Assembly: GCA_946183625.1 (NCBI GenBank)
Contig: CAMHCL010000037.1
Location: 1 to 12,962, forward strand
Length of the DNA: 12,962 nucleotides
Direction of reading: 5' to 3'
DNA from: an uncultured Lachnospiraceae bacterium
GTDB lineage: Bacteria; Bacillota; Clostridia; Lachnospirales; Lachnospiraceae
Shown: one piece after another, positions 6,304 to 12,962 of the stretch
Numbering within the stretch: the stretch's first letter is position 1
Layout: each line of letters starts with the position of its first letter
The notes under the pieces: generated by a model
Database searches by the model: none
What the model saw: the letters and a program-made list of their open reading frames with translations, nothing else
What the model was told of the DNA's origin: nothing
Made by a program: the position numbers and the translations under genes

Positions 6304-7100
6304 GCAAGGCGTTAAAGGTTGTACTCGTTATTTTCGCGGTTATGCTGGTGGTTGGAATAGGACTTACGACAGCTGGCATACTTACAGGCGGAGCTACGAG
6401 CATGTATATAGATTTTAAGAAGCATGTAATATCCGACAAGCCAAATAATATGATAAAAGATGAATTAGAACTGGATGATCTGGATTCAATCGATTTAGAA
6501 GTGGCTTACTGTGACGTTAATATAATCACAGGTGATTCCTACAAAGTGGAATATGCGGTATATGATAATTCCAAGGTTGACAGTGATTATGATGAAGCTG
6601 CAAAGACATATAAATTTAAGCAGAAGCAGGATGATGATCGCCTGTTAACAGTGTTTGGAAATCCTGAAGAGAATCAGACTCCTCATATAACCATCACAGT
6701 ACCTGAAGGAGCAAAGCTGAGTGATATCAGCGTGAAATGTGCTTATGGCGATATTGAGATCAATGGAATTGATTCCAAGGCTGTAACATATGATCTGGCC
6801 CATGGAGATGTTTCCATGTCAAATGTGATACATGACGATATTACCATTGATGATGCTTATGGTGATATTAAAGGCTCCGAGATGATCGTAAAAAATGTAA
6901 ATATAGAGACTGCACGCGGTGATGTTGAACTAGGTATTAAGGGAAATGAGACAGATTACAATATTGATCTTGAAGCTGCTCTTGGAGATATAAAGTGTAA
7001 TTCAACGGAAGCACGTGGAAATTATAAAACTGAATCTTCTAGTGAAAATAAAATCAAGGTAGATGTAAGTGCCGGCGAAATAGACGTTGATATAAAGTAG
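6300..7100 (+). CDS. DUF4097 beta-helix membrane-anchored protein
   Basis: This 266-residue protein has an N-terminal hydrophobic segment (about residues 5-30, ALKVVLVIFAVMLVVGIGLT) that anchors or exports it. A domain of the DUF4097 family follows. The C-terminal half (about 130-266) shows the characteristic short beta-repeats with a Gly-Asp-Ile/Val core: YGDIEINGI, HGDVSMSNV, YGDIKGSEM, RGDVELGI, LGDIKCNS and AGEIDVDIK. These predict a single-stranded beta-helix facing the outside of the cell. The molecular function of the family is unknown. Together with the PadR and HAAS partners it probably forms an envelope-response module. It starts by a 4-base overlap (ATGA) with the previous gene and uses a GGGAG site inside it. 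No convincing terminator follows; the next 40 bases hold only an A/T palindrome. Confidence 0.9.
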   Translation: MSKALKVVLVIFAVMLVVGIGLTTAGILTGGATSMYIDFKKHVISDKPNNMIKDELELDDLDSIDLEVAYCDVNIITGDSYKVEYAVYDNSKVDSDYDEAAKTYKFKQKQDDDRLLTVFGNPEENQTPHITITVPEGAKLSDISVKCAYGDIEINGIDSKAVTYDLAHGDVSMSNVIHDDITIDDAYGDIKGSEMIVKNVNIETARGDVELGIKGNETDYNIDLEAALGDIKCNSTEARGNYKTESSSENKIKVDVSAGEIDVDIK

Positions 7101-7140
7101 AAATCGGCATGCACAATATTTGAAATATAATCTCCACTAC

Positions 7141-7169
7141 TTGTAATATATCCTCTTTGCTGTTATCAT
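7141..7169 (+). promoter_or_regulatory. Candidate promoter of the amino acid ABC operon
   Basis: TTGTAA (7141-7146) lies 17 bases before TATCAT (7164-7169). TG at 7161-7162 gives an extended -10. Transcription would begin near 7176, about 33 bases before the receptor gene. The -10 box falls in the left arm of an inverted repeat. Confidence 0.5.
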
Positions 7170-7191
7170 AAGTGAGTTGCAAATGATAACA
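7161..7191 (+). promoter_or_regulatory. Inverted repeat over -10 and leader of the ABC operon, candidate operator
   Basis: TGTTATCAT (7161-7169) and ATGATAACA (7183-7191) form perfect 9-bp arms around 13 bases. The centres of the arms are 22 bases apart, about two helical turns, which suits a dimeric repressor. The left arm contains the -10 box. The right arm ends 3 bases before the AGGAGG of the receptor gene. The protein that might bind is not identifiable here. Confidence 0.5.
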
Positions 7192-7208
7192 AATAGGAGG
7201 ATATATTT

Positions 7209-8060
7209 ATGTTTAAGAAGATTTTAGCTCTTGCTATGGTTGCAGCAATGGGACTATCACTTGTTGCATGTGGTTCTTCCGATGCTGAGGAAGTTGCGGG
7301 TGATGTAGCAGAAGAGGCAGTAAATGATGCAGCACCTGGACTTGGAGATAAGCAAAAGATTATTGATAAGGGTGAACTTGTTGTTGGTATCACAGATTTC
7401 GAACCAATGGATTACAAGGATGAAAATGGTGAATGGGTTGGCTTCGATGCTGATATGGCCAGAGCATTTGCTGAGTCACTTGGAGTAAAGGTTAAGTTCG
7501 TTGAGATTGAGTGGGATAACAAGGTTCTTGAGCTTAATACTGGAAATATAGATTGCGTATGGAATGGTATGACAATTACTGATGAAGTTACATCATCTAT
7601 GGATGTTTCATCTCCATATCTTCACAATTCTCAGGTTGTTATAGTTCCTAAGGACAAGGTTGGTGACTATAAGACAGAGGATGATGTAAAGGACCTTAAC
7701 TTTGCTGTTGAAATGGGTAGCGCAGGAGAAGAAATGGCTAAGCTTCACGAATTCAAATATACTCCTGTAACAAATCAGGCTGCTGCACTTATGGAAGTTG
7801 CAGCTGGAACATCTGATGCAGCTATCATTGACCTCCTTATGGCAGGCGCAATGGTAGGTGACGGAACAAGCTATGATAATCTTGCTTATACATTTGGTCT
7901 TAACGACGAAGAGTATGGTGTTGGTTTCCGTCGTGGTTCAGATCTTAAGGATGAGTTAAATACATTCTTTACCAATTCATATAATGATGGTTCAATGCTT
8001 AAGACTGCAGAGAAGTATGGCGTTCAGTCAGCTCTTTATGATACAGAAGAGACAGAATAA
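7209..8060 (+). CDS. Amino acid ABC transporter substrate-binding lipoprotein (SBP_bac_3 family)
   Basis: This 283-residue protein is the extracellular receptor of a polar amino acid importer. It has a lipoprotein signal with a Lys-rich start (MFKKILALAMVAAMGLSLVAC) and the lipobox LVAC, so Cys21 would be lipidated and tethered to the membrane. An acidic, Ala-rich linker (about 22-48) precedes the family 3 solute-binding fold, which starts at KGELVVGITDFEPMDYKDE. Further family segments are WVGFDADMARAFAESLGVK, NTGNIDCVWNGMTIT and the hinge region AVEMGSAGEEMAKL. The ligand cannot be named from the sequence. AGGAGG (7195-7200) lies 8 bases before the ATG. It is the first of three genes with permease and ATPase, and the promoter in front carries an inverted repeat. 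Confidence 0.95.
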   Translation: MFKKILALAMVAAMGLSLVACGSSDAEEVAGDVAEEAVNDAAPGLGDKQKIIDKGELVVGITDFEPMDYKDENGEWVGFDADMARAFAESLGVKVKFVEIEWDNKVLELNTGNIDCVWNGMTITDEVTSSMDVSSPYLHNSQVVIVPKDKVGDYKTEDDVKDLNFAVEMGSAGEEMAKLHEFKYTPVTNQAAALMEVAAGTSDAAIIDLLMAGAMVGDGTSYDNLAYTFGLNDEEYGVGFRRGSDLKDELNTFFTNSYNDGSMLKTAEKYGVQSALYDTEETE

Positions 8061-8092
8061 ATAATTTAGGTCATTTTCCGAAAGGTAGATAA

Positions 8093-8779
8093 ATGGATAC
8101 ATTTTTAAATCAATTACCTATAGTTATCCATTCGCTGAATATAGGTTTCCTGCAGACTATGAAGCTGTTTTTTGTAACGCTTATCGGTGCTTTGCCTTTA
8201 GGCCTTCTCATCAGCTTCGGTTCCCAGTCTAAACTGTGGCCTGTCAAGACATTTTTCAAAGTCCTGATATGGATAATCAGAGGAACACCGCTCATGATCC
8301 AGCTCCTTATCATTTATTATTTTCCGGGACTTGTTTTGGGAAAAGCAATCTGGGGAGGAGATGAGTCGGGCAGATTCCTTGCGTCAGCGGTTGCATTTAT
8401 AATTAATTATGCATGTTATTTTTCTGAAATATTCAGAGGTGGAATAATCAGCATTCCTGTAGGTCAGGATGAGGCAGGACTTGTACTTGGTATGACCAAG
8501 ACACAGATATTCTTTAAAGTTAAACTGCTTCAGATGGTGAAGAGAATACTTCCGCCTATGTCAAATGAAATCCTGACCCTGGTTAAGGATACATCTCTTG
8601 CCAGAATAATTGCGCTTCAGGAGGTTATCTGGGCAGGACAGGCGTTCATGAAAGGTTCTCAAGGTATATCAGGTGCTATATGGCCACTGTTTTTCACAGG
8701 TTTCTACTACCTGGTATGTAATGGTGTATTGTCACTGCTTCTGGGTACTGCTGAGAAGAAGCTTGAGTTTTTCAGATAA
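8093..8779 (+). CDS. Amino acid ABC transporter permease (HisM/ArtQ-type)
   Basis: This 228-residue inner-membrane protein forms the transport channel of the importer, presumably as a homodimer because only one permease gene is present. It has about five hydrophobic helices. The segment LIWIIRGTPLMIQLLIIYY is the family hallmark after the second helix. The cytoplasmic coupling loop that contacts the ATPase is seen as DEAGLVLGMTKTQIFFKVKL, a close variant of the EAA motif with Gly in place of the second Ala. Then PPMSNEILTLVKDTSLA and the helix before the end follow the usual pattern. Its AAAGG site is at 8081-8085. The start lies 32 bases after the receptor stop and the ATPase starts about 31 bases downstream, so all three genes are probably on one transcript. 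Confidence 0.95.
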   Translation: MDTFLNQLPIVIHSLNIGFLQTMKLFFVTLIGALPLGLLISFGSQSKLWPVKTFFKVLIWIIRGTPLMIQLLIIYYFPGLVLGKAIWGGDESGRFLASAVAFIINYACYFSEIFRGGIISIPVGQDEAGLVLGMTKTQIFFKVKLLQMVKRILPPMSNEILTLVKDTSLARIIALQEVIWAGQAFMKGSQGISGAIWPLFFTGFYYLVCNGVLSLLLGTAEKKLEFFR

Positions 8780-8810
8780 GATAAATCAAGGATAAGATAG
8801 GTTGGACAAT

Positions 8811-9590
8811 ATGAGCATATTAAATGTTGAGCACATCAGAAAGAGTTTCGGAGATACCGAGGTACTTAAGGATATCTGCTTTTCGCTGGAAAAGAGCGAG
8901 GTTCTTTCTATAATAGGATCATCGGGAAGTGGTAAGACTACCATACTCAGATGCTTAAATTTTCTGGAACATCCGGACAGTGGAATAATTAAAGTAAATG
9001 ACGAGATTGTTTTCGATGGAGAAGATCATTCTTATCTTAAGGAATCTGTGGTAAGAAAAAATCGCATGCATTTCGGAATGGTTTTTCAGTCCTTTAATCT
9101 GTTTCCGCAGTATACAGCTCTGGAAAATGTAATGCTGGCAAGAAAACTTCAGGCTGAGAAAATGCCGGATTACAAGAAGAATAAGAAGGAGATACTTGAG
9201 GGTATCAGAAAGGATGCTACTGAACTCCTCGACCAGATGGACCTGTCGTTCAGACTGGATAATTATCCTCATCAGCTCTCAGGTGGACAGTGTCAGCGTG
9301 TGGCTATAGCAAGGGCTCTTGCTATGAAACCTGATATTCTTTGCTTTGATGAACCTACATCAGCTCTTGATCCTCAGCTTACAGGCGAGGTTCTCAGAGT
9401 TATCAAGGAGCTTGCTGAGAAGAAGATGACCATGATCATCGTTACTCATGAAATGGCATTTGCCAGGGATGTTTCTGATCAGGTTATATTTATGGATAAC
9501 GGCGTAGTTCTTGAAAAGGGCACAGCTGAAGATGTATTTGAAAATCCAAAGGAAGAGAGAACCAGACAGTTCCTGAGAATGGATTTATAA
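8811..9590 (+). CDS. Amino acid ABC transporter ATP-binding protein (GlnQ-type)
   Basis: This ATPase drives uptake by the preceding permease. All nucleotide-binding motifs are present: Walker A GSSGSGKTT (about residues 36-44), Q-loop FQSFNLFPQ, signature LSGGQ, Walker B ILCFDEPTSALDP, and the switch His in IVTHEMAFARDVSD. The C-terminal VVLEKGTAEDVFENP is typical of polar amino acid systems. At 259 residues it is slightly longer than the usual 240-245, with added residues before the Q-loop and between the Q-loop and the signature (around KLQAEKMPDYKKNKKE). I chose the ATG at 8811 because MSILNVEHIRKSFG is the usual start. A TTG at 8802, preceded by AAGGA, would add three residues and cannot be excluded. 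A long hairpin follows the stop. Confidence 0.95.
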   Translation: MSILNVEHIRKSFGDTEVLKDICFSLEKSEVLSIIGSSGSGKTTILRCLNFLEHPDSGIIKVNDEIVFDGEDHSYLKESVVRKNRMHFGMVFQSFNLFPQYTALENVMLARKLQAEKMPDYKKNKKEILEGIRKDATELLDQMDLSFRLDNYPHQLSGGQCQRVAIARALAMKPDILCFDEPTSALDPQLTGEVLRVIKELAEKKMTMIIVTHEMAFARDVSDQVIFMDNGVVLEKGTAEDVFENPKEERTRQFLRMDL

Positions 9591-9602
9591 TAATTATTGA
9601 TA

Positions 9603-9631
9603 TTTCAAAAAGATATTTATTATGGTAAAAT
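9603..9631 (+). promoter_or_regulatory. Candidate promoter of the EAL-domain gene
   Basis: An extended -10, TGGTAAAAT (9623-9631), is a good match to the sigma-A pattern. The -35 17 bases upstream is weak (TTTCAA, 9603-9608), as is often allowed with an extended -10. Transcription would start near 9638, inside the left arm of the hairpin described next. Confidence 0.5.
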
Positions 9632-9673
9632 GTAATCGTAGCGGGTTTTGTAATCCTTACGATTACATTTTTT
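9627..9673 (+). terminator. Long hairpin after the ABC operon: terminator and possible operator
   Basis: A perfect 14-bp stem (9627-9640 with 9658-9671, core TGTAATCGTA and TACGATTACA) closes a 17-base loop, and its 3' side is followed by a run of six T (9668-9673). As RNA read from the ABC genes it is a fair intrinsic terminator. As DNA it is an inverted repeat lying over the candidate -10 and start of the EAL gene. A third copy of TGTAATC in the loop (9649-9655) can pair with GATTACA (9661-9667) to form a competing hairpin. Confidence 0.75.
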
Positions 9674-9689
9674 GTTGGGGAGATAATAG

Positions 9690-12600
9690 ATGGCTAGGGG
9701 ACGCATAGCGCTTCTTTTAGGTCAGGCGGATGAAGCGTATCAGAGCGAGCTAATATCAGGAGTGGAGAAGCAGGCATTTGCAGCAGGCTATGATGTCTGT
9801 GTTTTTTCCATGTATATAAAATATCAAAACAGCAGAGAACGGGAAAAAGGTGATTCGAATATATTCAACCTAATTAATTTTAACCTGTTTGATGCTGTTA
9901 TTGTTTTGTCCGATACTATTCAGACACCTGGAGTCGAGGATGCGATTGAAGAGAGACTTCATAGAGAATATAAGGGCAAGGTATTATGTATAGATCATGA
10001 GAGCAAATATTTCCCGTTCTTCTGGGCGGATGGATATAAGCTTGTCTATAAGCTGGTGTCACATTTTATAGAAGAGCATGATATGAAGGATATAGCATAC
10101 CTTACGGGCCGTAAGGAGCATGTCCATTCTCAGAGAAGACTGGAAGCCTATATCGATGCTATGAAAGACCATGATCTTCCAGTGGATGAAAGCAGGATAT
10201 TTTACGGTGATTTCTGGTATACCAGTGGGAATGGCTGCGCAGAAATTCTGCTTAGGAATAAGAAGAATCTTCCGGAGGCTGTTATATGCGCAAATGACTG
10301 TATGGCAATAGGCCTTGCAGAAGAGCTGGAGAGGAGAGGTGTACGGATTCCTGAGGATATAGCTATCGCTGGTTATGGAACTACAGAAGAGGGACAGTTA
10401 AGCCCTGCAAGCCTCACGTCCACTGTAATCCCTGCAGCAGATTATGGTGTTTATGCAGTTGACTGTATAATCAGATTGATGAATGATCAGGAAATCCAGG
10501 AGATAGAATATGAGCCGGTTCTTTACATAGGTGAAAGCTGTGGTTGTAAGGAGGCGGTACAAAAGCTTCCTAAAACCAAACGTGATACCTGGTCGTCTAC
10601 TACATCTGATGAGGGATATTATTCTATTCATAATTACCTCTTCGATGATATGTTATCCGCTGAGAATCTGGATGAGATCTGTAGTACGATCTATGAATAT
10701 ATATTCCATATAAAAAATGTGTCGACCTTTGATCTGTGTCTTAACAGTCAGTGGCTGACTCCTGAGAAGCTGGCTGAAAATGATTTTCCTGAGACGGGTT
10801 ATACCAAGAAAATGCTTCATGCCATATCGTATTCAACGGAATCGCCAAGTGAGACTCAGATAAGCACAGACAGAACATTTGACACTTGGGAACTTCTTCC
10901 TGATCTTGATGCGCATGCAGGTTGTAAAAGTTTTATATTTACACCGATTTATATAGATAATGAATCTCTGGGCTATGCTGTTGTCAGCTTCAATTCAAAT
11001 CAGTCCAGTTATGACCAGACTTATAGATTATGGAGCAGAGCAGTAGCAAGAGGACTTGAGGCTCTGAGACGATTCTATATAATCGAGGCATACAAGAAGA
11101 AGGCTTTAGAGAAGATGCCTTCTAAATTCCCAACTTCAATTGATACGCAGAAGGGTATCAAGACCAAGGCAATGGATATCTCTTATGAAGAGGTTAGAGA
11201 GATTGAAGAGGTGGAGAAGATACTTGATCAGAATCTGCTCACCTATCATTTCCAGCCAATCGTAAGTGCTGTTGATGGAGAGATATTCTCATATGAGGCC
11301 CTTATGAGATCCAATTCTGAGTGGAAGATTCCGCCACTTCAGATAATTAAACAGGCGGATGTCCTTAACAGAATAAGTGATGTTGAGAAGGCTACATTTG
11401 TAAATGTACTGACCATAGTGGGTGATCATCCTGAATGGTTTGAAAATAAAAAAATATTTATTAACAGTATTCCGGGAAGCAAGCTGGAATATAATGATTT
11501 CGCTCAGATAGAGGAAATGCTGACCAAGTTCAGCAGCAAGGTTGTTGTGGAACTGACTGAGCAGGCAGAACTGGCTGACGAGGAGCTGGATTCTCTGAAG
11601 CAGCAGTATAAGAGACTGGGCATAGGACTCGCTGTAGACGATTACGGAACAGGATATTCAAATGTAAGTAATCTGCTGAGGTACCTGCCTGACTATGTAA
11701 AGATAGACAGAGTGCTTCTTACTGATATACAGAATAGTTCTCAGAAACAGCATTTTGTAAGAGAGGCGATAGATTTCTGCCATGCAAATAATATAAAGGC
11801 TCTTGCAGAAGGAGTTGAGACTGCAGAAGAACTTCAGACTGTAATAAGGCTTGGTGCAGATCTTATTCAGGGATATTATGTGGCACGTCCTACTGCAGAA
11901 GTTATACAAAGTATAGACAGCAATGTGAAAATGGAGATAAGCCGTTTCCACAGAGAGAAGGAAGCCGGCAATGATGAACCTGTTTTCATAGCAGGACATA
12001 CAAGAAGGATTTCCCTCAATGCTCTGATAAAAGAAGGAAAATCTGTAATCGTAGTCGGAGAGAAGGATGCTACATTCAGAGATGTATCCATTGTTGGAAC
12101 ACCTGGAGTAAAGTCAAATGTATCGCTTGAGATAAAGGAAGGCTACGACGGCAGGATCACACTTGAAAATATATACCTTACAAGTGCGAAGAATCGTCCG
12201 TGCATACAGATGGCAGACAACTCCAGTCTTACTGTAAGGCTTATCGGAGAAAACTACTTTGATGGTGGAGGAGTAAAGGTTCCGGAAAGCTCCAGGTTTA
12301 TAGTAGAGGGAGATGGAAATCTTCATATAACATGTTCTGCTTCGGAGTGTTATGGAATAGGGAATGATTTCAGTAATACTAATGGTTCGCTTGAATTCTA
12401 TCAGGATGGAGAGATAGATATCGAGCTTAGTGGTAAGTGCTGTATAGGAATTGGATCCGGTAAAGGCGGAGAGATCAATGTCAACAAAGGTAAATATACC
12501 ATCAATATCAATGGTGAAGAGGGTGTTGGTCTTGGAAGCTTTGATGGCGATGCAGAAATAGTCATGCATGACTGCGATTACATGGTGGATGCAGCAGTTC

Positions 12601-12962
12601 TGTCCGGAGTAGGAGTAGGAAGCTGGCATGGAATTGCCAGTATAGGAATGTGGAGTTCTCTCGTCAAGGTTTCGGGGAATGGTAAATCCATGTGTATGGT
12701 GGGAACCTACAGTGGCAAGAATGCATATATTACCATTCATGATATGAGTCTCCTGATAAATATGAAAGCAGATGAATCTACTGCAATAGGAAGCTATTTC
12801 GGAGAAACAGTTTATGTTATGGATTCTGCAGCATTAAAGGTTTCCGGTTTTGGTACTGAAGCATATATATTCGGAGGGGTTTCAGAAACCACAGATGTGG
12901 ATATAAATAATTCAGATGTAAGAATAGATATGAACTCCAAAACAGGTGTTATAACTAAGGCT
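9690..12962 (+). CDS. LacI-like sensor / GAF-like / EAL c-di-GMP phosphodiesterase / beta-helix fusion, 3' end outside window
   Basis: The frame is open from the ATG at 9690 (GGGGA at 9677-9681) to the window end, 1091 codons, and continues beyond. Residues 1-285 form a LacI/periplasmic-binding-type ligand domain without a helix-turn-helix, including ANDCMAIGLAEELERRGVR and PEDIAIAGYG, ending in ESCGC. Residues about 305-480 look GAF-like. Residues about 515-740 are an EAL domain, which hydrolyses cyclic di-GMP. Its catalytic set looks complete: Glu536 of EAL, Asn592, Glu621 in ELTE, Asp650-Asp651 in DDYG, Lys671, Glu707 in AEGVE and Gln727. From about 755 a Ser/Gly/Asp-rich beta-helix-like region follows, with a 28-residue period from residue 921. 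There is no signal peptide or membrane helix, so the protein is predicted to be cytosolic. Ligand-controlled c-di-GMP breakdown is inference. The ligand and the role of the C-terminus are unknown. Confidence 0.9.
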   Translation, partial: MARGRIALLLGQADEAYQSELISGVEKQAFAAGYDVCVFSMYIKYQNSREREKGDSNIFNLINFNLFDAVIVLSDTIQTPGVEDAIEERLHREYKGKVLCIDHESKYFPFFWADGYKLVYKLVSHFIEEHDMKDIAYLTGRKEHVHSQRRLEAYIDAMKDHDLPVDESRIFYGDFWYTSGNGCAEILLRNKKNLPEAVICANDCMAIGLAEELERRGVRIPEDIAIAGYGTTEEGQLSPASLTSTVIPAADYGVYAVDCIIRLMNDQEIQEIEYEPVLYIGESCGCKEAVQKLPKTKRDTWSSTTSDEGYYSIHNYLFDDMLSAENLDEICSTIYEYIFHIKNVSTFDLCLNSQWLTPEKLAENDFPETGYTKKMLHAISYSTESPSETQISTDRTFDTWELLPDLDAHAGCKSFIFTPIYIDNESLGYAVVSFNSNQSSYDQTYRLWSRAVARGLEALRRFYIIEAYKKKALEKMPSKFPTSIDTQKGIKTKAMDISYEEVREIEEVEKILDQNLLTYHFQPIVSAVDGEIFSYEALMRSNSEWKIPPLQIIKQADVLNRISDVEKATFVNVLTIVGDHPEWFENKKIFINSIPGSKLEYNDFAQIEEMLTKFSSKVVVELTEQAELADEELDSLKQQYKRLGIGLAVDDYGTGYSNVSNLLRYLPDYVKIDRVLLTDIQNSSQKQHFVREAIDFCHANNIKALAEGVETAEELQTVIRLGADLIQGYYVARPTAEVIQSIDSNVKMEISRFHREKEAGNDEPVFIAGHTRRISLNALIKEGKSVIVVGEKDATFRDVSIVGTPGVKSNVSLEIKEGYDGRITLENIYLTSAKNRPCIQMADNSSLTVRLIGENYFDGGGVKVPESSRFIVEGDGNLHITCSASECYGIGNDFSNTNGSLEFYQDGEIDIELSGKCCIGIGSGKGGEINVNKGKYTININGEEGVGLGSFDGDAEIVMHDCDYMVDAAVLSGVGVGSWHGIASIGMWSSLVKVSGNGKSMCMVGTYSGKNAYITIHDMSLLINMKADESTAIGSYFGETVYVMDSAALKVSGFGTEAYIFGGVSETTDVDINNSDVRIDMNSKTGVITKA
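12450..12962 (+). repeat. Six 27-31-residue repeats of a [I/L/V/F]-G-[S/T/G] motif in the EAL protein
   Basis: The translated segment has IGSGKG, LGSFDG, VGSWHG, VGTYSG, IGSYFG and FGGVSE starting at residues 921, 948, 976, 1004, 1033 and 1061, i.e. spacings of 27, 28, 28, 29 and 28. A weaker copy (IGNDFS) occurs about 31 residues earlier. Between motifs lie two to three short alternating hydrophobic/polar strands. Such a period matches coils of a right-handed parallel beta-helix. The last repeat is cut by the window edge. Confidence 0.75.

Noticed and set aside
7116..7128. 13-base palindrome ATATTT-G-AAATAT after the DUF4097 gene
   Set aside because: It is all A/T apart from the centre, has no T tract, and is expected by chance in this composition. 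I do not call it a terminator.
8802..8810. TTG as the start of the ABC ATPase gene
   Set aside because: An AAGGA site precedes it, but ATG at 8811 gives the usual family N-terminus. The difference is three residues and stays open.
9690..9830. LacI-type transcription factor call for the sensor protein
   Set aside because: There is no helix-turn-helix before the ligand domain, which begins at residue 4, and an EAL domain follows. It is therefore a sensor-enzyme, not a repressor.
12114..12740. 208-codon open frame on the - strand
   Set aside because: It is antisense to the beta-helix part of the EAL gene. The low stop density there follows from the repetitive Gly/Ser/Asp codons. The + frame is continuous with the EAL domain.

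Overview
The window looks like the chromosome of a low-to-moderate GC Firmicute, most likely a Lachnospiraceae member of the Butyrivibrio/Pseudobutyrivibrio/Roseburia kind. The reasons are the protein types (Clostridia-style L33, NusG, L11 and L1, a PadR-HAAS-DUF4097 module, GH73 and GH25 wall hydrolases, a LacI-like sensor joined to a c-di-GMP domain), strong GGAGG ribosome binding sites and the A/T-rich spacers. The genus is inference. Every gene I can support is on the + strand. I see no RNA gene, insertion sequence, phage gene or CRISPR array. No gene-free stretch exceeds about 215 bases.

Layout. 1-1400 is the 3' part of a surface protein with 102-residue tandem repeats and a C-terminal GH73 glucosaminidase, closed by a hairpin terminator. 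1481-3964 is the rpmG-secE-nusG-rplK-rplA cluster (ribosomal proteins L33, L11 and L1, the SecE translocase subunit and NusG). It has a promoter at its head, a terminator at its end and two look-alike RNA elements, one just before rplK and one just before rplA, that resemble the 23S rRNA binding site of L1. The usual rplJ-rplL-rpoB continuation is absent. Instead 3988-5196 encodes a membrane-anchored GH25 lysozyme with no visible promoter of its own. 5284-7100 is a translationally coupled module: PadR regulator, HAAS/DUF1700 membrane protein and DUF4097 beta-helix protein. 7141-9590 is a polar amino acid ABC importer (lipoprotein receptor, permease, ATPase), with an inverted repeat on its promoter. 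9590-9689 holds a 14-bp hairpin that overlaps a candidate promoter.

9690 to the window end is the most unusual gene. It is an open reading frame of at least 1091 codons joining a LacI-type ligand-binding domain (without a DNA-binding domain), a GAF-like linker, an EAL c-di-GMP phosphodiesterase domain with its catalytic residues intact, and a long beta-helix-like C-terminus with a 28-residue periodicity. It has no signal peptide or membrane segment, so it is predicted to be cytosolic. This is the best candidate here for an undescribed signalling architecture: a small-molecule sensor controlling c-di-GMP breakdown, attached to a solenoid of unknown role.
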